From: JBCCAG01 sp050330955
GTDB taxonomy: Bacteria > Cyanobacteriota > Cyanobacteriia > CAKZMO01
Assembly (NCBI GenBank): GCA_050330955.1
Contig: JBHJHJ010000246.1
Coordinates: 1 to 36,323 of the forward strand
DNA length: 36,323 nucleotides
Reading direction: 5' to 3'
The notes below the pieces were generated by a model. It saw only the letters and a program-made list of their open reading frames with translations, was not told the origin of the DNA and did not search any database. Shown here one piece after another: positions 23,320 to 30,457 of the stretch. A program made the position numbers and the translations under genes. Numbering within the stretch: the first letter of the stretch is position 1; every line of letters starts with the position of its first letter.

Positions 23320-23370
23320 AGCCATAACTAAATCTTGAAGGGTGTACTCCCCCAACATTTAGTTGTGGCT
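23320..23370 (+). terminator. Strong hairpin after the small membrane-protein gene
   Basis: AGCCATAACTAAAT at 23320-23333 pairs with ATTTAGTTGTGGCT at 23357-23370 over 14 bp with one G-U pair. The 23-nt loop can itself pair GGG with CCC. It starts 26 bp after the stop codon. No U-tract follows, so it is either a Rho-independent terminator of non-classical type or a 3'-end protecting stem. Confidence 0.5.
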
Positions 23371-23410
23371 ATACATACACTAGTAGGGTCGTGCACTGAT
23401 GCGTTGAGGC

Positions 23411-23569
23411 ATTTGCTGTGACAGATTGCGTAAACCAGCATCGCTTAGTGCCTTTTGCTACCCGTAAAAGGTATTGCCAGATGCAGAAAAGGGCAGGCTT
23501 GTCTACAGCGCAATGCGTGTTTTCCCTTGTCTGGAGCCGTCTCTGGCGATCGCAAGATAGCGCCGAAAG
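23411..23569 (+). repeat. Intergenic direct repeat, copy B
   Basis: This is the second copy of the 159-bp element described at 22415-22573, in the same orientation. Conserved blocks include GGCGATCGCAAGATA at 23545-23559 and CGCAATGCGTGTTT at 23509-23522. A hairpin follows about 115 bp later, as for copy A. Confidence 0.7.
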
Positions 23570-23963
23570 TTTATTGTGACTTCGCAGTTTAGCCGATGGA
23601 TGTTTATACGGAGTTCATTGATTACCATGAGACATGGTTTAGATTAGATGTATAGAAGGCTACGGACAAGCATATATTGTATTTGTCCTGTCGCTTATGA
23701 CAATGTTTTTGGTTCAGACCCTAACGTGGCATAAGCAACAGGACGTTTGCGATATTCTTGAGTCTTCTAATTTGCATCATTTTCTGAACTTGTCAGAAAC
23801 ACAGCGTTAGCTACTTTGCTTAGACCATTTTTGGTGCTGAACCGGAGAATTCTAAAGCTAAGTGGTGCTCCACCGCGCATAAAGCTTTGCGGCGGTGGTT
23901 AACAGCTTCAGGGGTGCTTCTACAGGCTTTACAGCTCAAGAACAGTCACTTCCTCGGAATATA
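23570..23963. other. Gene-free stretch with two strong hairpins
   Basis: No convincing frame is present. GTCCTGTCGCTTATG at 23685-23699 pairs with CATAAGCAACAGGAC at 23730-23744 (15 bp, one mismatch, 30-nt loop). CCACCGCGCA at 23870-23879 pairs with TGCGGCGGTGG at 23888-23898 with one bulged base, around a short A/T-containing loop. These could be transcript ends or remnants of small inverted-repeat elements; no transposase-related sequence is seen. Confidence 0.5.
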
Positions 23964-24155
23964 ATGAACACCTTTTTGAAATTTCGCTCACGTAGACACG
24001 GCTTCGTTCAATTGACATCGTGGTTTGGACTTGCTGCTGCGGCTATCATCATTGCAGACTACCAGCCTCCCGAGCAGCAGCTTCCGCCCACCGACTACCC
24101 CCCCACAACAGCCAGCCAACCAGCCCAACAGTCCGTTAATATGTTCCTCAGCTAG
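23964..24155 (+). CDS. Possible small membrane protein
   Basis: A 63-residue frame from ATG at 23964 encodes a basic N-terminus (MNTFLKFRSRRHGFVQ), one hydrophobic helix (TSWFGLAAAAIIIADY) and a Pro/Gln/Thr-rich tail (QPPEQQLPPTDYPPTT). This is a sensible signal-anchor or small secreted protein layout. The SD is weak. A longer GTG frame from 23895 starts inside a hairpin and is less likely. No family is recognised and the gene could be spurious. Confidence 0.4.
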   Translation: MNTFLKFRSRRHGFVQLTSWFGLAAAAIIIADYQPPEQQLPPTDYPPTTASQPAQQSVNMFLS

Positions 24156-24371
24156 CATACTGAAGCTAGGGCACTGATTGACTCAAGGGGACAGACCAGC
24201 GAAACCGCTGCAGCAGACTAAACCCCATATAGATCCAGGTCAAACGCACTCGAGACTAGAACCAGGCAGCGATAAACCAACGACGACACATTGTGCGCTC
24301 TCATCTTTGAGACGAGTATTGATGAGACCGGCATTGCTCACCGAGACGAGCCAATGCCCTCTACCACAAGC

Positions 24372-26300
24372 CTAAAGATTGTAGATTTCGACAGGCTCTA
24401 TTGCATCGGCCAGCTCAAACCCAAAGACTTGAGCATAAAAATAGAGCTCCGCATCAAGTGCACGCTTGATATTCTCTGCTTTGCGAAACCCGTGCTGCTC
24501 CCCTTCAAACAGAACATAAGCCACCGGTAGCCCTTTCTTCTTCAAGATGTCTACCATCATTTCCGCCTGGTTTGGCGGAACAATTTTATCTTCGTCTCCC
24601 TGAAGGAAGATCACGGGACAAGACAAGCGATCTGCAGCATGGATGGGCGATCGCTCTACGTAGCGCGCCTTTTCGGCCGGATAGGGGCCGATGAGGCTAT
24701 CCAAATAGCGAGACTCAAACTTGTGGGTATCTTGCGCTAGGGCTTCGGCATCGCTGACGCCGTAGAGGCTTGCCCCTGCCTTGAAGGTGTCGCGAAAGGT
24801 CAAAGCCGCCAGCGTGGTGTAGCCACCCGCGCTGCCCCCGTCGATCATCAGGCGATCGCCGTCAGCCTTACCTTCATCCACCAAGTACTGCGCTCCGTTG
24901 ACGCAGTCGTCCACATCCACAATGCCCCAGTTCCCTTTGAGCCGCTCCCGGTACGCCCGGCCATAGCCCGTGCTGCCCCCATAGTTCACGTCCAAAATGG
25001 CAATGCCCCGGCTCGTCCAATACTGAATCCGCAGATCCAGGGCTGTGGAGGTGGCTGCGGTCGGGCCACCGTGAATTTTCACCAGCAGCGGCGGGCGATC
25101 GCCCTCAGGGGCCACAAAATCCTGATTTTTCGGCGCGTAGTAAAAGCCATAGGCGCTCTTCCCCCCTATGGTCGGAAACTCAACCGTCTCGGGAGCGGAG
25201 AGGTAGGCTGGGTCCAAATCAATCTGGCTTGATTGCTGAAGTTCATGAGTCTCGCCCGTTTCCAGGTCGAGGGTCGCCACTGCGCTGACGCGGTTGGGGG
25301 AGGCGCCGATGAAGGCGACGCCGCTGGCGTTCACCTGCAGGCTGCCGAGACCGGTGTAGGGTAGCTCGATGGGGGTGAGAGTTTGTGTGCTGGGGGTGAG
25401 TTCGGCAAAGTGCTGCTTTCCGCCTTCGATGTAGGTGCAAAGCAGCCTGTCCGCTGAGCGAAACCCGTAGGTGGACATGCGGAACACCCAGTGGGGCAAC
25501 CCGAACTCGGCGGCGCGGGAACAAATGGCTTGAATAAACCCATTGACGGGCTGCCAGCGGTAGAGGTTCCACCAGTTGGTGCGATCGCTGATAAAGTACA
25601 GCGTCCCGTCTGGCGACCACTGGGGCTGGACTACGGCCTCGGTGCGGCTGCCGGCGATCTGCTGCGGCTCCCCTAGGGTTCCGCCCTCATTCACCGACGC
25701 CACCCACAGCGCTGTGCCGTCCCACGGCATGTCGGGGTGGTTCCAGCTTATCCAGCTCAAGTGAGTCCCGTCAGGGCTGAGTCGCGGGGCGGAGTAGAAG
25801 TCGCTTCCGCTGGCTAGGGTTTCCTCTGTCCCATCGACCAAAGATACGCTGACCACCGTGTTGACGGCCTCACCGTCGCCGCTGTGGTCTTCGCGCACGC
25901 AGATCAGCCGCTGGCGGGGCTGGTCTAAAACCGCGTCGGCGTACCGACAGCCGTTGTCGGCGGCCGTCAGGGGGGTAGGCGCCTGCCCAATCACCTGCTG
26001 GTAGAGCCGCTGGTCCGCAAAGTTAGAAAAATAGACCGTCCCCCCCTCGACGATGTAGGCGCCGCCGCCGTATTCGTGGACCCGCGTGCGGACGTTGAAG
26101 CCGGGGGGCGTGACGTCGGTCTTGGTGCCATCTGACGACTGCTGCACCACCACATAGCGCCCCCCTTCAGCAGGGCGGCCCTCCAGCCAGCAGACGGTCT
26201 CTCCATCGAGGCGCACTTCCCCCAGCCGAATAGTGCTAGCCACGATTAAGTCGGAGGTGATGGGAGATTTCCAGGAACCGTAGGGTGCAGTCGTTGCCAT
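24372..26300 (-). CDS. S9-family prolyl oligopeptidase / acylaminoacyl-type peptidase
   Basis: The 642-residue protein is full length. The N-terminal two thirds look like a beta-propeller with WD40-like/PD40 blades (LSPDGTHLSWISWNHPDMPW, then QPQWSPDGTLYFISDRTNWW). The C-terminal alpha/beta-hydrolase domain includes LLVKIHGGPTAA, GRAYRERLKGNWGIVDVDDC and the triad S490 in GGSAGGYTTLA, D571 in QGDEDKIVPP and H603 in EGEQHGFRK. Such enzymes cleave small peptides or N-acylated residues; the propeller limits access by size. There is no signal peptide, so it is cytoplasmic. It is monocistronic. Annotation as dipeptidyl aminopeptidase is common but specificity is unproven. Confidence 0.93.
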   Translation of the reverse strand: MATTAPYGSWKSPITSDLIVASTIRLGEVRLDGETVCWLEGRPAEGGRYVVVQQSSDGTKTDVTPPGFNVRTRVHEYGGGAYIVEGGTVYFSNFADQRLYQQVIGQAPTPLTAADNGCRYADAVLDQPRQRLICVREDHSGDGEAVNTVVSVSLVDGTEETLASGSDFYSAPRLSPDGTHLSWISWNHPDMPWDGTALWVASVNEGGTLGEPQQIAGSRTEAVVQPQWSPDGTLYFISDRTNWWNLYRWQPVNGFIQAICSRAAEFGLPHWVFRMSTYGFRSADRLLCTYIEGGKQHFAELTPSTQTLTPIELPYTGLGSLQVNASGVAFIGASPNRVSAVATLDLETGETHELQQSSQIDLDPAYLSAPETVEFPTIGGKSAYGFYYAPKNQDFVAPEGDRPPLLVKIHGGPTAATSTALDLRIQYWTSRGIAILDVNYGGSTGYGRAYRERLKGNWGIVDVDDCVNGAQYLVDEGKADGDRLMIDGGSAGGYTTLAALTFRDTFKAGASLYGVSDAEALAQDTHKFESRYLDSLIGPYPAEKARYVERSPIHAADRLSCPVIFLQGDEDKIVPPNQAEMMVDILKKKGLPVAYVLFEGEQHGFRKAENIKRALDAELYFYAQVFGFELADAIEPVEIYNL

Positions 26301-26403
26301 GGTGAAGGGGGTATATAGAGAGGGGCACGTCGTACTCTACCCCAATTATTCCGGACAGGCCATCGCTAGACGGAAGACTGTAGTGGTAGATGCACCCTGA
26401 TTC

Positions 26404-26441
26404 GGCTCGAAGCGGTTTTCCGTTTCGGGCCTTTTCTGTTT
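26404..26441 (+). terminator. Intrinsic terminator on the plus strand between the S9 peptidase gene and rlmN
   Basis: GGCTCGAAGCGG at 26404-26415 pairs with CCGTTTCGGGCC at 26420-26431 (12 bp including G-U pairs), a TTTT loop, then TTTTCTGTTT. This is the most classical intrinsic terminator in the window. No annotated plus-strand gene lies upstream for over 2 kb, so it must end a small RNA, an rlmN leader or an antisense transcript. Confidence 0.7.
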
Positions 26442-26546
26442 AAAGGTTTAAATTTGAGGGCATTGGGCGCCGTCTTTCAGTTTGGCCCCAGCGGTCTATT
26501 TAAATATCTTCTATGATATAAGTCGCATTTAATCCGCTGCGCAACC

Positions 26547-27593
26547 ATGTCTTCCACCGCCACGCTATCCACTAGCACCGCTCCCCCCCTGCTGGGGGCT
26601 TCCCTCGACGAGCTGACGCAGTGGGCGCAGCAGCAGGGGCAGCCCGCCTATCGCGGCAAGCAGCTTCATCAGTGGATTTACGCCAAAGGGGCCCGGTCCC
26701 TGGGGGAAATCACCGTGTTCTCCAAGCAGTGGCGAGAGGCGATCGCCGACGTACCGGTGGGGCGATCGCTGCTCCACCACCGCGCCCAGGCCCCTGACGG
26801 CACGGTCAAATATCTGCTGCGGCTGGAAGACGGTCAGGTGATCGAAGCCGTGGGTATTCCCAGCGGCAAGCGGCTCACGGTGTGCGTCTCGTCTCAGGTG
26901 GGTTGCCCCATGGCCTGCGACTTCTGTGCCACAGGCAAAGGCGGCTTTATTCGCAACCTGGTGCGTCACGAGATTGTAGACCAAGTACTGACGGTGCAGG
27001 AGGACTTCGGGCAGCGCGTCAGCAATATTGTGTTTATGGGTATGGGGGAACCGCTGCTCAACGCTGATAATGTGCTGGCCGCGGTGCGATCGCTTAACCA
27101 AGACGTTGGCATTGGGCAGCGCAACATCACCCTCTCTACGGTTGGCATTCCGGGGCAGATTACCAAGCTGGCCCAGCATCAGCTCCAGGTCACCCTGGCC
27201 GTGAGCCTGCACGCCTCCAATCAAACTATTCGAGAGCAGCTCATCCCTAGCGCGAAGGGCTATGACATTGCCCAGATCTTGGCAGAGTGCCGTGAGTACG
27301 TGGCGCAGACCGGACGGCGAGTAACCTTTGAGTACATTGTCTTGGCTGGGCTAAATGATTCTCAAAGCCATGCCGATGAGCTGGCCTGCCATCTCAAAGG
27401 TTTCCAGAGCCACGTCAACCTCATTCCCTACAACCCTATTGCTGAGGTGGACTACAAACGCCCCACGCCAGCGCAGATTCAAGCTTTTGAAGCCGCCCTT
27501 AAGCAGCACCACATTGCCGTCAGCGTCCGCCGCTCCCGTGGGCTGATGGAGGACGCGGCCTGCGGCCAGCTGCGCGCCTCTCGAATTAGCTAG
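26547..27593 (+). CDS. rlmN: Dual-specificity 23S rRNA A2503 / tRNA A37 C2-methyltransferase (RlmN)
   Basis: The 348-residue radical SAM protein has the cluster motif C120-MA-C124-DF-C127 (CPMACDFCATGKGG), the paired reactive cysteines C113 (TVCVSSQ) and C339 (MEDAACGQL), and the family segments VFMGMGEPLLNADNVL, LSTVGIPGQI and VSLHASNQTIREQLIP. RlmN methylates C2 of A2503 in 23S rRNA and of A37 in some tRNAs through a cysteine-methyl intermediate. The start is ATG at 26547; a TATGAT -10-like box is about 30 bp upstream. It is monocistronic with a strong 3' hairpin. Confidence 0.96.
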   Translation: MSSTATLSTSTAPPLLGASLDELTQWAQQQGQPAYRGKQLHQWIYAKGARSLGEITVFSKQWREAIADVPVGRSLLHHRAQAPDGTVKYLLRLEDGQVIEAVGIPSGKRLTVCVSSQVGCPMACDFCATGKGGFIRNLVRHEIVDQVLTVQEDFGQRVSNIVFMGMGEPLLNADNVLAAVRSLNQDVGIGQRNITLSTVGIPGQITKLAQHQLQVTLAVSLHASNQTIREQLIPSAKGYDIAQILAECREYVAQTGRRVTFEYIVLAGLNDSQSHADELACHLKGFQSHVNLIPYNPIAEVDYKRPTPAQIQAFEAALKQHHIAVSVRRSRGLMEDAACGQLRASRIS

Positions 27594-27611
27594 GGCCGCC
27601 GCATAAGCGAA

Positions 27612-27643
27612 AGACCACAGGCTGAAGGTCTAGCCTGTGGTCT
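27612..27643. terminator. Bidirectional terminator hairpin between rlmN and the zinc-ribbon gene
   Basis: AGACCACAGGCT at 27612-27623 is perfectly complementary to AGCCTGTGGTCT at 27632-27643, with an 8-nt loop. It lies 18 bp after the rlmN stop and 33 bp before the stop of the convergent gene, so it can serve both. It lacks a clear U-tract on either side. Confidence 0.65.
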
Positions 27644-27676
27644 GGTGTAATCACAATCGCGGTGGATGCACTTAGG

Positions 27677-27865
27677 CTATAGCGCTGGGATACCCGGCGC
27701 GTAGGCTTCAACAACGTGGCCCGTCCGTGAGCAGGTCACCATAAGGTAGTCGCAGCCGTGACACTGCGTCCTGACCAAGGCATCCTCTATTAGATAGTGT
27801 CGCTCCGCAAGACGGCCACAGTTGGGACACCGAATCGCCTGTACTGTTTTTTGAATTGTGCGCAT
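27677..27865 (-). CDS. Small zinc-ribbon protein
   Basis: The 62-residue protein is read from ATG at 27865; a TTG at 27886 is a weaker upstream option. Two CxxC pairs (IRCPNCGRLAERHY and TQCHGCDYLMVTC) form a zinc ribbon. The ending VVEAYAPGI and the motif YLMVTCSRTGHV are, as I recall, widespread in cyanobacteria, where the protein is sometimes mislabelled as a PriA-like helicase. The small size excludes helicase function. Role unknown; a nucleic-acid or protein contact is plausible. Confidence 0.75.
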   Translation of the reverse strand: MRTIQKTVQAIRCPNCGRLAERHYLIEDALVRTQCHGCDYLMVTCSRTGHVVEAYAPGIPAL

Positions 27866-28533
27866 GATTGAGTCTGTTTTTGTCAAAGGTAGATTTGATG
27901 TTAAAGATGCCCCTCGCCGGTAGGGCTCAGCAGAAAGCTATGGCGCCAGCGGCAAAAAGGATGGTTTGAAAAACTGATTTCAAAGTAAGAAATGGACCGC
28001 AATTTTAACAGAAAATTGAAATTCGTAATATTGCTAAATCCTTAGCTGTATTGCTTCATTATTGCAACACATAGCTCGATTTGACAACTAGCCCATCAGG
28101 TGAGATTTCGAGAAAAGGCCTTACATAGTGGGCGATCCCCGCTTCGGCAACGCCGAGCGCAACTGAGGGTGAGAAGACTTCTGGGCGTGTCCGTGCGTTC
28201 GCAAGATATCATCCTGTTGGCTGGGGATCAGTGATTGAGGGCTCAAGCTCACCTATTATTAGCCACGGTAAAATAATTGTTATTATCCGGCATCGTGGCA
28301 ATCTACGAACAACAATTAAGACAAGATTAAATTTTATTTGAGGCGATCGCCTTCAGACTAATAGCCCAGGCTCTGAGCAGTTCGGCTGCGTTCTAATCTG
28401 GCTAAGATTACGCTAATCATTTCTGAAATCGGTTCAAACGGTATCAATGGATGCTTGACTTTTAACCGAACATATCTGCTAACCTGCTCAATAAGGATTA
28501 TTCCTGCTTAACGCTTTCATACCTGCCGTTGCC
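27866..28533. other. 668-bp intergenic region; possible structured segment, no gene supported
   Basis: The stretch between the divergent zinc-ribbon and DUF3146-like genes is mostly AT-rich without open frames. At 28134-28229 GATCCCC and GGGGATC frame about 80 nt containing small stems (CTTCGGC-AAC-GCCGAG and TGCG-TT-CGCA), a possible structured RNA. One HIP1 site lies near 28344. No tRNA or known small RNA was recognised. Confidence 0.4.
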
Positions 28534-28797
28534 GTGAGCACCAGACGCCTGCCCGAAACGATTGCCCACGTCAGAGTAACCCGTCAGTCTTGGACCCAAG
28601 GCAGACTTGAAGGCGAAGTCCATGCTGGCAGCTATCAGTGGACCTTTGAGTGGACTTTTCGAGGTGGAAAGCTGACGGTCCAGCCTGCCCTGGGACGGGC
28701 GCTAATCAAGGATCCGCTAGGACGCTTCTTGGAGCGCTCTGATTACCAGCTTGAGCCCGGTGGAAACTACACCTTTAAGATTCGGGCCAAGCTTTAA
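28534..28797 (+). CDS. DUF3146-like conserved cyanobacterial protein
   Basis: The 87-residue soluble protein starts with GTG at 28534. The sequence LPETIAHVRVTRQSWTQGRL, then GEVHAGSYQWTFEWTFRGGK, LGRALIKDPLGRFLER and YQLEPGGNYTFKIRAKL looks like a small all-beta fold and matches what I recall of DUF3146, a cyanobacteria-restricted family of unknown function. There is no signal peptide. It stands alone; the P450 operon starts about 330 bp later. Confidence 0.75.
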   Translation: MSTRRLPETIAHVRVTRQSWTQGRLEGEVHAGSYQWTFEWTFRGGKLTVQPALGRALIKDPLGRFLERSDYQLEPGGNYTFKIRAKL

Positions 28798-29128
28798 TGC
28801 CTACAAGTTTTCGTGGGCTGCGGCCCATTATCCATAAGTGCGTTTTGGTTCGGTCAGCGGGAGCTAGGAATTCATAAAGCTTAGATGAACACGCGCGTGC
28901 CCATAGCCTTGTAAAACTTCTCTTGGAGTAGAGCAGTAGAGGCTGTCAAGGGTAATCGTCTGCCATACTGCGAATTAAGCTTGAATGAAGTGAAGGCTTT
29001 GTCCTACTCATCCTCAATCGCATCATATAGGTTGGGTTAAATCTTCATAGACATTTTCTTTTTTTTGGGATCACATCTGTCCCAAGGCTTATTTTCAGCA
29101 TCGGCCCCTGAGCAGGTTCAAGAAGGAT
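28798..29128. other. Upstream region of the P450 operon, with a small inverted repeat
   Basis: No gene is supported in this 331-bp stretch. TTGGGA at 29065-29070 and TCCCAA at 29080-29085 form an inverted repeat after a run of eight T residues, 44 bp before the P450 start codon. That position would suit an operator or a leader hairpin. An SD-like AAGGAT lies directly before the ATG. A short stem (TGGGC-TGCG-GCCCA) near 28815 may end the DUF3146-like transcript. Confidence 0.35.
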
Positions 29129-30457
29129 ATGACTCTTCCCATCGCTTACCCTGTCGTAGGCCATGTTCCAAAGTGGCTGTTTGATCGATTTGGCTTTTTA
29201 GAAGCGTGCGCCGCTAGTAGAGCGCGTATCGTTAAGCTCAAGTTTGGGAAGCAGGTCTATCTACTCAACGCTGCCGATGACATCAGGCACGTGCTGGAAA
29301 CAGATCACGAAAGTTACTCAAAAACGCTTCGACTGAATGACTCAGCGGGAAAGCAGCTATTTGGAGATAGCGTTCAGGTCCAGTATGGCGCAGGTCACCG
29401 GCAGCAGCGCCGTCAGCTGCAGCCGGTATTTATGCGGCAGGCGATCGCCGGTTTTGCGCCTCAAATTGCTTCAACGGTAGACTCCTGTCTAGCGCACTGG
29501 CGTGATGGGGATGTAATTGACATTGTCAGCAGCACGCTGAGACTTGTACATCGCGTCTTAGGGAAGATGCTGTTTGACCGAGACTTTAGCCAGTGCGATC
29601 GAGCCTTAGGGGAAGCGATTTTTCTGAGGCGGCAGCAGGTCAATCAGCAATTTAGCTTGCGGGTTCCTCCGTTGATGCTGTTGATGACGGGAAAGCAACA
29701 GCGTGCTTCGCGGACGCTGCAATGGCTAGAGCGCGCTATGGACAGCGAGATTCAGGCCCGCCAACAGCACCCCGAGCAATACTCAGATCTGCTGTCTCTC
29801 TTAATTCAACGTCAGTCTACTCGGGATGACTCCGCTAATAAGCGGCTGCGGGACGAAGCATTGGCCACGTCAGGAGGGTATGAAACCATCGCTGCCGTCG
29901 TTATCTGGACCTGGTATCTGCTGGCGCTGCACCCCCATAGCGAAGCCAAGGTCGTGCAAGAGATCGCGCAGGTTTTGGGGACGCGATCGCCCACAGCCGA
30001 GGATATTTCTAACCTGACGTACACCAAACTCGTCATAGAAGAGTCGCTTCGCCTCTATCCACCAACCTGGATATTTGTGCGCATCGCGCAGCAGTCCGAC
30101 CATCTGCCCAGCGGAACCCGGCTTCATCGCGGCGACAAGCTCTATTTGTCTCCATACCTAATTCACCGCCATCCCGACTACTTTCCCAGCCCCCATCAAT
30201 TTGATCCGGAGCGATTTAGCGACGCCGGTAGACGTTCGCGCCCAAAATTTAGCTACTTTCCTTTTGGGGGCGGGCCTCGGGTCTGCATCGGGCAAACCCT
30301 AGCAGAAATGACCGCGATTTTGGTCTTTGTCGCTATGGTGCAGCGTGTCCGGCTCACGCTCCTGCCCCACCAGCGCGTCGCCCCAAGTCCTCAAATTACC
30401 CTCTTACCAGGGCGGCCCTTAAACATGACGATTGAGCGTTTGGATAGTGCCAGATGA
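29129..30457 (+). CDS. Cytochrome P450
   Basis: The 442-residue protein is full length. The heme-binding loop is FPFGGGPRVCIGQ with C386, the ExxR motif is E305-SL-R308 in EESLRLYPPTW, and the I-helix reads SGGYETIAAVV with T253 where oxygen-activating P450s have AGxET. A PERF segment (FDPERF) is present. There is no reductase fusion and no N-terminal membrane anchor, so it should be a soluble bacterial P450 relying on ferredoxin. The overall look is closest to CYP110/CYP120-like cyanobacterial enzymes that act on lipids or terpenoids, but the subfamily cannot be fixed. It is the first gene of the operon, overlapping the flippase gene by 4 bp (ATGA). Confidence 0.93.
   Translation: MTLPIAYPVVGHVPKWLFDRFGFLEACAASRARIVKLKFGKQVYLLNAADDIRHVLETDHESYSKTLRLNDSAGKQLFGDSVQVQYGAGHRQQRRQLQPVFMRQAIAGFAPQIASTVDSCLAHWRDGDVIDIVSSTLRLVHRVLGKMLFDRDFSQCDRALGEAIFLRRQQVNQQFSLRVPPLMLLMTGKQQRASRTLQWLERAMDSEIQARQQHPEQYSDLLSLLIQRQSTRDDSANKRLRDEALATSGGYETIAAVVIWTWYLLALHPHSEAKVVQEIAQVLGTRSPTAEDISNLTYTKLVIEESLRLYPPTWIFVRIAQQSDHLPSGTRLHRGDKLYLSPYLIHRHPDYFPSPHQFDPERFSDAGRRSRPKFSYFPFGGGPRVCIGQTLAEMTAILVFVAMVQRVRLTLLPHQRVAPSPQITLLPGRPLNMTIERLDSAR

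Noticed and set aside
22415..23569. Insertion sequence flanked by long direct repeats
   Set aside because: No transposase fragment or terminal inverted repeat was found; the copies are too diverged to be a recent transposition product.
24178..24375. 65-codon frame before the S9 peptidase gene, and a longer one running into it
   Set aside because: No SD, no domain, and overlap with the strongly supported minus-strand peptidase.
26565..27224. 219-codon minus-strand frame opposite rlmN
   Set aside because: rlmN on the plus strand has all family motifs; the opposite frame has no recognisable domain.
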